A stretch of DNA of 64,000 nt from Pardosa pseudoannulata (GCA_032207245.1 CM063508.1:92347957-92411956), one strand, 5' to 3'. Shown: positions 11,827-24,014, numbered from the stretch's first letter. Numbers and translations: made by a program. The notes: a model not told the origin generated them from the sequence alone.

Positions 11827-13287
11827 AATAATTGTATAGTTTATTCATATAAAAGATTATAACAAAGTATTAGCAGCGAAAAATGTGCTTCAAAATTGGT
11901 GGCAAGCCCCTTTATTACAACATCAGTACGAATGCATGTATAAACATAAAAGAATTCTTTAAAGCATAATGCTTGAAGAGTTATTACACATTATTTCTAG
12001 AAATGTGAGTAGGATAGTTACTTGTCATTCACAAAATCGTGTGAAATAATAAAAAAAAAGGCCATTATGGTAGAGCCAACTTTACTCCTCCTTTCACATT
12101 ATATGTAAAAGATATATCAAATAGATCAGTAACCATGGTACTTAGGGGTAAAGGTGCCTGCGCATTCAATGCTTTGGAAGAGTTCTAAATATATATTAGT
12201 TCACACAGTAGAATAATTCACCAGGTGGGAAGATTCATATGAATATCACTACAACATGACAAAGGATAGTGCTTACAGATGTAGATACAAATGCCATTTA
12301 AACGATGAGTGGTATTAAAAGAGAATAAAACGAAACAGCAAAGAATGGATGGAGTTGCAGGTTTAGTACATTGATCCTGCCTTTAAAAATTAATTTGGTT
12401 TCTTGATATATTATTAGTCAATTGATGACCTAACAGCCATTATTTGAACACATGTAAATATGGGATTGGCAAAAAAAGCTGAAATTGTTTGTAATCGAAA
12501 AAAAAGCAAAAAGTTGAACTTCTACGCTGTCTCTTTAACGCTAAAAGAGAAAACTATACTTTGCTCAGAAATAAAATAAACAATCAAAACTTTATGAGGA
12601 TAATTAACACTATAAATTGCATTAGGACGATGTATGAAGAAATAAAGTAGCAGAACGTGATGGAAATATTACAATGGAATAATTAATTTTTTTTTTATAT
12701 TTCTTGTGTATAAATCTAAATATAAGAAGTGATAATGTCAATGATTTAATATTAAAATAATATATAAATATCAGGACCTACAATTTTTTTCCTTTTCTAC
12801 CTTTCAGTTCTAATATAAGCAATTTTATGTGTTCATTACAATTGTTAAGTTAAATAACTATTGAAATATTTAAAATGGAATTAAAATTTTTATCTTATTT
12901 TTTCTCTTTTCCTTTCTAATATTTCCCTGTTTGTTATAATTGTTTGAAATAAGTCGTCGACCTGTTATGATACCCTCACACATTTTTGTTTAACTACAGT
13001 AAGCATTAAAACTGGGTGATGAATTGACATATCATGTAATATTGATAAACTGTCTTCTTCATGATACTGTTTTCCAAATTTTGAGTTCGGATCAAGGTGT
13101 AAACGAACTCTATATAGCTAAACTAATCGCCAAACTCTGATGTTAAATCGTTTTTTCGATATCCTGAGTGTTACAGCATGCGAGATATAGTTTCCTAAAA
13201 GTCACGTACCAAGATATAAAAACATCATGTCCAATGTCCCGATTTCCGGTCACACAGCTCATGTGCAATGCAACTTCCTGATATATG

Positions 13288-13410
13288 ACAATCGAACGAT
13301 GGCTGAATGGGTAGAGATCTGCTCTTCGGTACCATTATTCGTATCCTACTATTGACATAGTTACTCTTAGACGTTCTAATCGGCTGAAAGTAATAGCTCC
13401 TAGTTTCATA
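13288..13410 (+). mobile_element. Decayed SINE1 copy
   Basis: CGAACGATGGCTGAATGGG matches the SINE1 A-box region and the order of the following blocks (TCTTCGGTACCA, then TTCGTATCCTACT, then TTCTAATCGGCTGAA) follows the family. The B box is badly mutated and the tail is gone. Confidence 0.65.
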
Positions 13411-14923
13411 AGCACTTGTACATCAAAACAGTCAACTATAGCTCGCAAACCAACAAATATATGAATATATTCTTATCTGATTTTCCAATATCATGATAGA
13501 CACATGTGGGATATCAGTGTTCAGCAATTTATGAATATTGCAAATTTGTTATGCCATTCTTAATTGAAGAAACCGGATGCTGATCGCCAACACTGGGAAT
13601 AAATAGAAAAGACTGACATACGGAAAAGAGTAAAACTGTGGCGATTTTTAAATACGAAATTTTAAGTTCAACCGAAAGCCATTAAGTGTCTTATAGCCGG
13701 GTAGGGTCTGTGCCAAGTGAATCAATGTCAAAGCTATATGATCTCCGTATGGTCGGTGCAAGAGATTCTCGCTGTGACATGTTTAAGTGCGTTCGTGTGA
13801 TACCAATTTTCTCTAGCTGCATTGACCGGTGATAAAGCGTAAAAAATGTGAATTTGAGCTACAAAAAGTAAATTTAATAAGATTCTGAATAGTGCAAATT
13901 ACTGAACTTCCCTCATATTTACATATTATCCCGATTTATGAACACCACTGTTGCTGTTTTTAATAGGCTATTAACATTACCTTACAGAAGAAATCCAGAA
14001 TCGGGCAGAGTGCTGAATGGTTGATCCTCCAGGAATAGAAAATCTGGTTTCAAGCAATGATAGTCTCACCAATGCGCAAATTTCTTTTCAATTTCAAAAG
14101 AAATATGAATAGGAAAAAACTTTCAAATTTAATTTCTAAAAGAATCGGAAATTTACACATTCGCACAAAATCTTACAATAAACGAAAGCGGAATTTAGCA
14201 AATGAAAAGCAGAAATAGGTTAAGAAATAGAAATCGGCTGTAAAAAAGCCGAGCACAACTCCACCAATAAGTGGTAAAAATTTCTATCCCTGTGCAATAT
14301 TATAAACTCAATTTGTTATGGTGAGTACGGAATTTTACTTTTTGTTGGAAGTTTTTGACAATCATGAGAGCGTAGTACCAAAGAGTGGTACGGAGGATAA
14401 ATCCAGAAATTTCTGTCGCTCATTCGAAATATTTTTTTTCTGATAAACTACAAAAGTATTAAGATATAATTTTTTTCCTTAAAATCTAGTATTCAGTAAA
14501 TTCACCAAACAGTAGAGTTGATAAAATTGCGGAATAAGTCTAAACGCGTGTAAACTGCGTAAATTTGTAAAATCATGCAGTTTTGGAGCAATACCTGTTT
14601 AAATACTATTTTCGAACAGCTGGGAGCTGATATCGGAAATCGGGGCAGTTTGGAATAACTGACGCAGCCGCAGCATTCGTAAATAACTGAGTTATTGTAT
14701 TAGATCTACAATAATGCTTATAAAATGCCATTGCATCTAACCCATCACTATAACGCTGCTCGACATCATCTAATGAATGTGGATATATGGTCCTAACAAA
14801 ATGGCTAAAATTGTTGCATAAACATGCAACTGAAAGCAGCATATTATGCGATGAGGACACTTAATGACGGCTTATCATAAAGAGTTTACCTGCTATAATC
14901 ATTCAACGTCACTTTTTACTTAG
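13411..14923. other. Gene-free stretch with one weak open frame
   Basis: Nothing firm. A minus-strand frame of 84 codons at 14606-14860 (begins MSSSHNMLLSVACLCNNFSH) has a less AT-driven composition than its surroundings, but no family pattern and no splice context that I trust. A CCCTG-ending, CAG-like transposon terminus may lie near 14290 on the minus strand. Confidence 0.4.
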
Positions 14924-15112
14924 GATTGCAAGCCCTGGGCTTTTCCTGGGAGATTGTGTCTGCGGCGGAGTCGGTAACTACTACCTACTCAACTGAACAC
15001 TTGACTAGCACCTTAAGAAACCCTGAAACCGCATTCAAGGAACTCTGGGAGAAGAGCCTAATACTGATATGGAAGACAAGGAGCCTGTGTGACTGGTCCA
15101 CCGCATATCAAG
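14924..15112 (+). CDS. Candidate internal exon, unknown protein
   Basis: A 189-bp segment of clearly higher GC than its surroundings. It is bounded on the left by a pyrimidine-rich tract ending CTTAG (3' splice-like) and on the right by CAAG followed by GTACTC (5' splice-like). One frame is open throughout, reading QALGFSWEIVSAAESV near the start and RSLCDWSTAY near the end; the other two plus frames contain stops. The length is divisible by three. No domain is recognised and no partner exon is seen nearby. It could equally be a piece of an unrecognised transposon. The call rests only on composition, frame and splice-like edges. Confidence 0.3.
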
Positions 15113-16807
15113 GTACTCTCGTGTGTCTTTAAAGAACTCAGCCTAAAACCGCACTAATATCTTGTTCTAGTATTATTTTCCATTTTAATACCTCGATGTC
15201 ACCAAATTACAACTTCTCTACTTTTACGATAGAAATTTGCAATGTGTGTCCACATGGTGTACAGAGTGCACCAAATATTTAACCTGGGCAGGATTCTTGA
15301 GGAGCATGCGATTCCGGAAACTGTATTGGAAGAATTAATTGTTCAGTTTATATTGTATTTTTTATTTTATTTATATGGTCGGAATGCTAGTTTTGGCCGC
15401 TGAGTTAAGCAATTTTGCCGTATTGTCAGACCTAATCAGCATTCCAACAGCCTACATCCAACCTTCGGGTAATTGGCTAGCTAGAGGTTGTACACTATAA
15501 ATCGCCAAAAATTTTGTTAAGTTCTATTTACTGGAATAGAATATTTCGAAAATTTTGTGAATGATTGCGAAAGAGATTAGGTCAGTGCAATTTTAGAAAT
15601 TGATAAAAGAGAATATTATAAGGTGTTAAATAGCGTTTTTAGATTTTGAGTTGGTCGAAAATTTTAGATATGACGTTTTAACAGAATAATAATTATTTAA
15701 AACAGTACATAAGAGACTGGAAATTTTTAATTGCGATTATTCCACTAAAAAAGGAGAGAGAAATATCACCGATTCAGTCTTGATTAGGAATCAAAAAATT
15801 AAATTCAGAAACTGTAACTGTAAATATTAAATTAAAAAATTCAGACTATAGTGTGTTTGGTTAATGGGCTGAGAAAATAGGGTGATCATTTTTTGGGTGG
15901 GATAGATAAACGGGGATTAGTGAAGATAGGATTCACTACTTAAAGTAGATTTCGAACATTTACGATCAACAGAATCCATGAACTACGGAATCGAACTTAT
16001 TCCCCCTACCTACTAGGCCATCGTTGATTCAGGCTTTTGTGTATTACATTAAATTTTTAATAAAGTTTAATTAAGACATCTACCATTTCTTAAAATTGCA
16101 TTTGGTACAATTACTTATCACCTATAGACGAAAAATCTCAAGAAAATGTGTCAAAAAGTGTCACAAAATTTTTATTCAGAATCGACGTTAGATAACAAAC
16201 CTTTAAGAAGCGTTCTGTTTCGGTTTTCTAACATTCAAAAACGATAATTTAGCTGTGGTTAATACTATCGTTCATATAAATCACGAAGATTTCATATGAA
16301 CTAAAAATGTCTAATTTTAAAATTATCCATTTATGAAGCTAATGTACATGCAGACACAAAAGTAACCTGTAACGGTCTCCAATTAGCAAAATACATCGAA
16401 CGTCCTGGACAATAGTTCATTGCTATAATTAAAGTTTAGAAGAAAAATGACTATTTAATACCCATGCAATGACTTTATGATTATGCCAGCTCATTGGTAT
16501 ATACATCAAGCAGAAAGAGGGGATTATATCACCATCCAGTGAATTACTAACGCTTACACATTGTTAAAAAATCTACTAACATTTCCTAACTGTTAAACAG
16601 TAGGTGCTGATATATCATTGTTGCATGATGAAAAGTATATTAGCCAAGTTGAACATCTCTACAATTTCAAGTTATGATAATACCATGACAACAGCCAAAC
16701 CAGATAAATCCCCCTACTTGTATATAATGTACTTATACATGATCATATTACATTTATTTTCTGTCTGAACCCGACATAGTGAGAAAGTCTACTTTTATTT
16801 ACTAAAG
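15113..16807. other. Mostly gene-free stretch
   Basis: No gene is supported. A decayed minus-strand SINE1 head is visible at about 15970-16035 (CCATGAACTACGG and TAGGCCATCGTTG are the relics). The rest is AT-rich unique sequence with no repeat match inside the window. Confidence 0.5.
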
Positions 16808-17580
16808 CAGTGGTACGCAAACTTTTTTCGACTGCAACCCCTTTTCTAGAGTGAAAATTTTTGGCGACCCCTAGAGATAAATGTTCACAAATATGATACA
16901 TATTTCGCGCATTTCTTTCTTTTCATCGAATATAAACATTATCATATTTGACTCATATTAATTTTATTTTTAATTTTAAGAAAATACTTTTTGCATAACA
17001 CAGAAATCAGTAAATTGCCCTTTATTGAGGTGTATGTGGTTGCAAATTTCTAATTATCTCATCGATGTTTGGATGTATGTTTGCTAATTGCAAATCGCAT
17101 ATCATCTTCAGGGTTTAAACGCTAGCGGTATTTAGTTTTTATTGAAACCAGTTTGCTAAATCCAGTTTCACACAAATACGTTGATGCAAAATGTATTAAT
17201 ACTCTGATGGCATTCTTGCATAAAAAGAGATGTTTTTCCACGGATAGCCAAAGTTTTTGGCAAGGCTGAGTCTTAAATTGATTTCGAAAAGTATAATCAC
17301 TAATTAGATCTATCATATAGCTCTTTCTCACTAATTTGAAGAGTTGAACTGCATATATGTCAAAGGAAAATGGATCACGAATCCAACCACGATCGCTTTC
17401 AGGAAAATCTTCGAATCTTCTCGAAAAATTTTTCTTTAAATTTTCAATGTGATTGGAAATTATGTTTTTAAATTTAAATATATCTATATCATTTTCAGCA
17501 GCATGCAGAGATGATGTATTTCATAAAAATTTGGCGACCCTCCAAAAAACTTCTGGCGACCCCTAGTTTGCGCACCACTG
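16808..17580 (-). mobile_element. hAT transposon, internally deleted, 8-bp TSD
   Basis: The ends are inverted repeats: the left reads CAGTGGTACGCAAACT, the right end read on the opposite strand is CAGTGGTGCGCAAACT. Both are followed within about 25 bp by related CGACCCC-containing sequence. The element is flanked by a perfect 8-bp target duplication TACTAAAG at 16800-16807 and 17581-17588. CAG...CTG ends and 8-bp duplications are diagnostic of hAT. At 773 bp it is far shorter than an autonomous hAT, but it keeps the 3' end of the transposase gene on the minus strand. Confidence 0.93.
17122..17515 (-). pseudogene. hAT transposase C-terminal fragment
   Basis: Minus-strand frame open for about 130 codons and ending at a TAG at 17122. 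It contains in order a DFPESDRGWIRDPFSFD block, KLWLSVEKH, and ASTYLCETGFSKLVSIKTKYR-type sequence (the last block spans roughly codons 108-130). This order (W-RDPF, then FWLSV-KEYP, then F-TTYLCE-GFS-L--IK-KYR) is that of the dimerisation region of hAT transposases related to ZBED5/FAM200-type proteins. The first ATG in the frame is at 17331, but the frame is open further upstream, so the ATG is not a real start. The N-terminal zinc finger and catalytic core are missing. The surviving frame has no stop, suggesting that the deletion derivative is not very old. Confidence 0.85.
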
Positions 17581-17654
17581 TACTAAAGGACAGTTAATCC
17601 TATTTAATAATAGTTAGGCTATTACAGACTTCTTCATCATTTACTAGAGCAAAG

Positions 17655-17720
17655 AAATTTGAATCCACGAACTCTTTGAACAGTAGTTTAGTATCCTAAC
17701 CCTTCGATGATATTCATCGT
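17655..17720 (-). mobile_element. SINE1 head fragment, strongly decayed
   Basis: GAATCCACGAACTC and CCTAACCCTTCGATGAT recall the minus-strand view of the SINE1 tRNA-like head. No body or tail follows. Confidence 0.5.
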
Positions 17721-18930
17721 GTGTATCAATTAGTTAAAACCAATATATTCATCATAATCTACAACATATAAGGTTTTAACCTTTTAGTAGTATGTGTATC
17801 ATGTATAATTCTTTACTTTATCTATATATACAGTTGGTGTGTGTAAAAATTCTAAAATATATTTGAAGGTTCTTTTTTAAATGAGGCTTTTTCGATAGTT
17901 ATCGCGCAAGTACTTACCAATGTATAGCTCCATATCTAAAATTTGAATTCTAGATTTTTCACAGGATTGTTGGAATGGTGAGTTATTAGTCCGAAGATAA
18001 TTTTATCACGGTTGCTGTGAATTTGAATCGTATATTTTTTTACACCGTGGTAATAAGTACCTAGCCAAAAATTACGGAGATTTCCTTTTAATTATCATAT
18101 ATTACAACTGGAGTCCGTCTCGCTTGGTTTGTTATGTTCACCAAAGCCATGTTTAGACACTGTTATATTAAGAGAGAAAGTTAGGCCAGCTCCAACATAT
18201 AATACGATTAATATTAGAAATTTTCTACATGCAAAAGCAATTGTTTTTCTTCGTAACATTACATCGATCATGTCCACGTTTTGTCGAGTTTACTAGTGGT
18301 CCGACAAAAATTTTAATTTAATGATTTCCCACTTACGTTGAATAGACTACACGTTTGAAGCTGAATTTAAATGTACACCTGCAAAATATAGATTTGAGAG
18401 TTATGACATGATTGTAAATTAATTGCGAGCGTTAGCAATTAATTTACAAATTGTGTGTAAATAAAGACATACACAAAAGAATACATATTTTTCCTACAAA
18501 AAAAACCTAAGGAAAAAAACAATCAGGTCATCAATACATAAACTTGATTCATGCCTAATTTCTTCAATATTGTTAATATTGTTTTTAAATCCGTGGCTTT
18601 TATCGAAATTGAAAATCCTTCACACATTTAAGATTCAAAAACATTTTCTGACGGTACTTTATGCACCGTCTACTGTAGAGAACTTTTCTTCTGTTGAAAA
18701 AAATTATAGTTTTCAAGTTTGATCTAAGCATTCAGTTTTAGGTCGTCGAACACATATCTTCCACTTCATATTTTAGATAAAGTTTTGGTGATATCTTTAT
18801 ATAATAGAATTAAGTCACTTTTTATTCCTTTCAAAAAGGTGAGGCACAGTTATTTCTGGAATTCTGAACGATAAGTAGCTTTCCATATGATCTTAGTTTT
18901 TAAAATCTTTAAACATTTGCCGATTGTTTT
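17721..18930. other. Gene-free stretch with one perfect hairpin
   Basis: No gene is supported. The only structure noted is the perfect hairpin listed separately at 18412-18449. Confidence 0.5.
18412..18449. repeat. Perfect 15-bp inverted repeat
   Basis: TTGTAAATTAATTGC and its exact reverse complement are separated by the 8-nt loop GAGCGTTA. No TSD or element edge was found, so its role is unknown. Confidence 0.8.
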
Positions 18931-19326
18931 ATGACTGAATTAATGCTTTGTTTGTCCATGATTATTGTATCTCTCATAGTAAAGAGCTATCATATCTTTC
19001 CACGGAACGTTCCCCTTCGTTACAGGCGTGTTTTGTCAAAAATAGAAAAACAGACTCAGATAACTGTTTCGCTGCTAAGTCCGAGTTGTATTACCAATGA
19101 CAGGAGGTCGATGGCTGAAATAAGACTAAGAGGCCACAAAGTAAATAGTTTTAGGGAATTCCTTGGGAAAGAGATAAACCACTTTATCTCAAAACATAGT
19201 ACATATAACAAAATAATGTGTAGCGCTAGTGTATTATTTATCTGTCGTGGGAAAAATCAGTTACAGTTGTACTATTATAATAGTTCCTTAGCTGTTGAAG
19301 GGAAAAGAGTATACCCTGAAAAGTAA
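18931..19326 (+). CDS. Hypothetical ORF, 131 codons, no family recognised
   Basis: ATG-initiated frame of 131 codons ending in TAA. The N-terminus is hydrophobic (MTELMLCLSMIIVSLIVKSY), which could be a membrane anchor or signal. The remainder is basic and mixed (for example RYRRVLSKIEKQTQI, and AEIRLRGHKVNSF). A frame this long is uncommon by chance in DNA of this composition, but no domain, splice site or partner exon is recognised. The surrounding 18.6-21 kb has several shorter frames of similar character, so it may be a decayed element. Treat as unproven. Confidence 0.3.
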   Translation: MTELMLCLSMIIVSLIVKSYHIFPRNVPLRYRRVLSKIEKQTQITVSLLSPSCITNDRRSMAEIRLRGHKVNSFREFLGKEINHFISKHSTYNKIMCSASVLFICRGKNQLQLYYYNSSLAVEGKRVYPEK

Positions 19327-21279
19327 AAAAACTGTGCGATCAGCTTTAGAAATGTTATAAATGGAAATAGAATTCAGAGCTGCACACTTTAGGTCACAGG
19401 ATGAATCAAATGTTACATAAAATTAAGTAAATTAAAAAATGTCTATTTCTGTAAAAGAAGTTTAATGACACAAAAAGAATGGAGAACGAAAGTATCGCAA
19501 TGTATACTGGAGACAGAAAAATTTAAAGTAAAAATTAGAAAGAAACAACGAAAAGAACAAGGATACCTGTCTATTCTCTTTAAAGATGAAACAAGACATC
19601 AGGTATGCTAAGGGGTGCTTAAACCTTTAAGCTGAAGAGAGGATTCCAAGATTTTAAAGATAAATCGAATGTAGACAGAATTATCAATTTCGTAAAGATA
19701 TCTGAAGACCCTTCTAAAGATTTTTTTAAATACCTGTAAAGTAAAATGCTAATACTCTGATAAACGTGAGTTTTTCGATTTTGCACAAACAGGGGCCCTA
19801 TGTGACCACCGGTCCAATAAAAGCTTTATATAATAGCTTTTACTTAAGTCAAACAAATTGAAAGTTTAAGTAAATAATCATGGGAGTTTTTAGCAGACTT
19901 TGATTTACACAATAGACAGATAATCAAAGTTTTCCATAGGTCAGTCCACGGAGTTTTAAGGATGAATAAAAATTGGAAAAACTACCTGTCTCAAGCGGTG
20001 GAAAAATTCATACTAAATGTCCAACAATAGTAAAATAAAATACGAAAGTGAGAGAAAATATTCAAAATGATTTATAAATCTTAGCTAATCCGGATCTAAC
20101 TCAGAGTTACCAAGAGCACAACCAACCAATGTAAAATTACCTTAAACAAAGATGGAAGAGAATGACACTTTCATATTTTAAAAGAAGCGGTAATATCAAA
20201 CTAATGAGTACATTACCATGATCAATAGCATTTTATCATGTATGAGACACCATACATATTATGCAGATAGGAGACAAACAAACCTGAAATTAAACTTTTT
20301 GATAAAAATCAATCTGCTGACTGTTTTTAAAAATATATTAGTATGATAAAGGTTTACAAATTAAATTTTAAGCTCGGTGGACAGACAATTTTCCAAAAAA
20401 TTGGATATATTAATATTGAAAGAGAAACGATTATCCACTGTAACAACTGTCAGATTATTGAGATTGTTTTCAGTGCTAAGTCAATTGAAAGAATAAAAAT
20501 TATTTGAAGTTCAATGAACAAAGAGTATTATTAAATGGAGATATAATTGACCAGGATAAAGAGACTGAAGCTTGTTTCAAAAGCCCTCTATCAGGAATAT
20601 TCTGCTTAAAATCTTTGCATTGAAAATTGAGGACATTTGTCTCTCTGACTCTGTTTCTAATTTTAGAAAAGATTTTAGTTTTTAGCCTTGAAGTTCCTTT
20701 CAAAGATAATTCAATTACCAATAAGAAAATATCTGATTTCCTTTACCATTTGAATATTCTTAATTCTAGTTCTTCGTTTCTCGTAAATAGAAAGTATTGT
20801 TGGTATTTCTAGTGTCTCGCTAAACAGCTCTGAGCTCAATCTTGTGAAGGACTATCATAATTAAGTTCAGATTTTAAAGCTGATCTAAGTGAAACAAAGG
20901 TAGTACACATTTGTTATCTTGCAATCAAGAATAAAAAAAAACAGATAATTATCGATTAGCAGGATGCGATGAAAGCGCATGACTAAGAGACACTTTAAAT
21001 AGTTTTGAAAAAGATAGTAGCAGTCAGAAAAATCTCAAATACATTGGTAAGAACACTTAAAAGCAATACGATTGTAGTATTCATTTCCTAAAGCAAACTG
21101 ATTAATAATCGATATAATTCTTGATATAAGAAATAATTGGCATAAGCCATTGAGGATCAACAAGGCAAAAATAACCCTCCATATAACTATTATAGAAATG
21201 AAACTAGTTTCGGGCTATTTCAAAATAATTCATATACATATCACTGATTAGTCGACTATTACTTATATCAATATATTTT
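19327..21279. other. Stretch with only weak coding hints
   Basis: AT-rich and without recognised repeats. Frames of 60-73 codons overlap on opposite strands at 20500-20812; neither shows a family pattern. A large decayed mobile element is possible but cannot be shown from the sequence. Confidence 0.35.
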
Positions 21280-21290
21280 GTGTTCGATGG

Positions 21291-21454
21291 TTTGGTTTGG
21301 AGTGCTACGGTCTACTTTTTGCAACACGAGGGATAATGAGACCGGGACCTACAGCTTAAAGCCGATTCCGAACATCCATGCCGCTGTGGGATTCGAACCC
21401 AAGAACTCCGGTACCGAAAGTCAGCACCCTAACCAATCGGCCATCGTTCGGCTA
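21291..21454 (-). mobile_element. SINE1 copy with 11-bp TSD
   Basis: Minus-strand SINE1, nearly full length but lacking a short segment between the AATCGG-like and GGATG-like blocks of the body. It is flanked by a perfect direct repeat GTGTTCGATGG at 21280-21290 and 21455-21465, as expected for LINE-type target-primed insertion. The B box (GGATTCGAACCC as seen on the plus strand) is intact. Confidence 0.92.
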
Positions 21455-21465
21455 GTGTTCGATGG

Positions 21466-23052
21466 AAAAGACCATTATAAACATAAGCGATCTGGTTTAG
21501 ACAAATTCTGATTGAAAATGCGAAATATTCCCGTTGGCTCTTGGCAAACGAATTTAATCCTCTTTTAACGGGCACATTGCTAAATAAAGACTTAAACATC
21601 ATCGTATACCTACCTATGCGGCACGAACTTGCGAACCGTTTTAACGAAATAATATAAACTAAAGTAGTAAAAGAATTGTTACACAAAAAAGTAGAGAAAG
21701 CAGATATCAGGTGCTTCACGAGATTGTAAGTAGTAGTTTTGCAATTTCAAACAATGGATAAGATAAATGTCTTAGGAAAAGTATAAAAAAGGACACTGGA
21801 GACAAAAGTAATGAAATACCAATTTTTGTGAATGAAAGTTTGGTGGCAGATTTAGTTGAAGTTAAGTACATTAAAGGAGTTGATATGAATTTTAGCTCAA
21901 TAAGGAGTCTGATAAGTGTTTGGAATTTTTCGAGATGAACGGATATGTCTGAGCCTAGTAAATTCGAGTCACAATGTAAATTGTTGACATTCATTCAAGA
22001 TGACTATTGAAATTATGTTTTGAAATTAATAATCAGTGTTAAAATGAGATTCTGTTACAATGTTTAGTTAACAAGTAAAAAGTTCATATTTGAAAGACCA
22101 TTCAATTAACAATTAACTTATGAAGAAAAGTCTCAAAGCAAAAACAAAACTATAAAATTTCGTATCATAAAGCTGATAATTTATAGACACTCAAATGCAA
22201 ACAATAAAATTCTTATTAAAGACAGGTAAAGGACAATAATAAGCAGTGTCGAATGATTACGAAGATTAGAAAACTTGTTGAAAAGAGACTTAGTCTTCGA
22301 AGAAAAAGGGAGGACATTTAACAAAAATAATTTTTCCTCAAATCAAAATTGTGTACGAAATTGTGTCAAGGAAATGACTCTCCCATGAATGTTTCTAAGA
22401 ACTAAAAATAGTTTATCAAATTTTGTTGATGTTTCATTTCTTTACCTTTCGATCTTAATTTTGTTTTGCACTTTACTGCCGCTGGAGGCAATTACGTGTT
22501 TAACTTTAATACGTGTGTTTATTTGCATGAGTAATTGCCTCAGTGAATGATATCAGACTGATATTATGTCTCATCTAAATTTAGTCTAAATTTCCAGCCA
22601 TCGAGTTCTTCGCAATAATAAAGCAACTCCCTTGTAACTGCAAAACAGAAATCTGAATCTGGTCTTTCTTTTTGGGACTGACATATTTTGCCATTTATTA
22701 ATTTATTCTGAAAAAAGATTGACCTAGTATAAAAGTGTACAGTCTATCCTAAAAATATTTTGAGTGGTGTTAATCTGGTGCTCATTGTTGGGCTATCGTC
22801 ATCCACTGAACTTGCAAATAATGAAACATTGCTTGATTCCTAATTGCTTGGGAGAATATCGTCAGAAGGTATCTTTGGGCTGCACAATTCTACCAGCTAT
22901 ATGGTCATAGCCTTTAAATTGCTCCCATTTTCATGTTTGTCTTCATCCGCATTTGAATTCGACTATTCATTTTATATAAGTATCTAAAATGTTTCTCTGT
23001 TAGTTCCAATAGTATTAGGTAATGTGTGGATTAAAGAAAAGATATTTTCAAT
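21466..23052. other. Gene-free stretch
   Basis: Two overlapping minus-strand frames of 92-96 codons (21429-21719 and 21716-21994) abut each other, but neither shows a recognisable domain and the first runs into SINE1 sequence. Nothing else is supported. Confidence 0.4.
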
Positions 23053-23418
23053 TTGCTCTTCCAAGAAGTAACATCTATGAAAGACAAAAAATTATGTTAC
23101 AAAAATTTCGTTTATTTAACAACATATAGGAATAAACAAAAGTTTAGTTTTATACTACGGAATAAAACACTGATTAATAGAATGAGATATATTGAAGAAG
23201 CAATAATTTATAAAATAGAGTACGTCCATCAAGTGTATCCACAGTTCAATTTAGATCAAATAAAATTTTGCACAACGGACCTTGATGACAACAGGAAAGT
23301 CACTGTATTTTTACATTTCTCTGAGACTCTAGAGTATTACAACCTTGAGAGGTCAAATTTCTTCAACCTTCAAAGTGTATTTTTAACAACGCTCTCCAAA
23401 ATGGCAAGCGCAAATTAG
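23053..23418 (+). CDS. Hypothetical ORF, about 114 codons from its first ATG
   Basis: The open frame runs 23053-23418 and ends in TAG. The first ATG is at 23077 (MKDKKLCYKNFVYLTTY). The product is rich in charged and aromatic residues, for example QVYPQFNLDQIKFCTTDLDD in the middle and YYNLERSNFFNLQSVF near the end. No domain is recognised. Just upstream is TTTGCTCTTCCAAG, which could be a 3' splice site, and AATAAA occurs at 23473, about 55 bp after the stop. It could therefore be a last exon, a small single-exon gene or a transposon piece. No SINE or other repeat overlaps it. Confidence 0.35.
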   Translation: MLFQEVTSMKDKKLCYKNFVYLTTYRNKQKFSFILRNKTLINRMRYIEEAIIYKIEYVHQVYPQFNLDQIKFCTTDLDDNRKVTVFLHFSETLEYYNLERSNFFNLQSVFLTTLSKMASAN

Positions 23419-23833
23419 TTTGCTTATTATTTTGAATCTTTATAATATTCCCAATTATTCCTTCGAGAAGTAGAATAAATCATAAACTCAGGTATTTACC
23501 ACTAATTAACCCGTCTTACATACAAGAAAAATATATTTAAAGCAAATCTTGAGAGTACACAATGTTTTACGTTTGTCTGTTCGGATAGTAAACAAACAAA
23601 TAAATGGCTTTCGGAAAATAACGGTTTTTACAGTTTTTACGCAATTATTTTGAAAGATCGATTCAAAACCGTTTTACTTAGATTTTTAAATTGCCCTGTA
23701 CACTTTCACAATTCTTGTATTCAGTACAATTTTAAATCATATATAAGTCCAGAATTTAATTTCTCGAATATATATCTTTATATATAAAATTCTTCTGTCC
23801 GTGTATTTGTAATAGATCTCCTAAAAGGCTGGA

Positions 23834-24014
23834 GCCGAACGATGGCCGAATGGTTAGGGTGCTGGCCTTCGGAACCGGAGTTCGTGGGTTCGAATCCCAC
23901 TATGGCATGGATGTTCGTAGCCGTTCGGAATCGGCTTTAAGCAGTAGGTCCCGGTCTCATTAGCCCTCGTGTGCAAAACAGTAGACCGTAGCACTCCAAA
24001 CCAAACCAAACCAA
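23834..24014 (+). mobile_element. Best-preserved SINE1 copy, with 14-bp TSD
   Basis: Full-length plus-strand SINE1. Its head contains GATGGCCGAATGGTTAGGG (A box) and GGGTTCGAATCCCAC (B box), its body contains AAGCAGTAGGTCCCGGTC, and its tail is three CCAAA units. It is flanked by a perfect duplication CCTAAAAGGCTGGA at 23820-23833 and 24015-24028. Removing the SINE restores Helitron-like sequence, so the insertion is the later event. Both pol III promoter boxes are intact; transcription is inferred, not shown. Confidence 0.95.

Noticed and set aside
11497..14294. A single large hAT-like element from CAGGGATG (11497) to CCCTG (14294)
   Set aside because: Beyond CAGGGAT the inner sequences of the two ends differ and the flanking bases are not duplicated.
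23834..23910. tRNA gene at the SINE1 head
   Set aside because: A and B boxes are good, but the acceptor stem is not closed and SINE body, tail and TSD follow.
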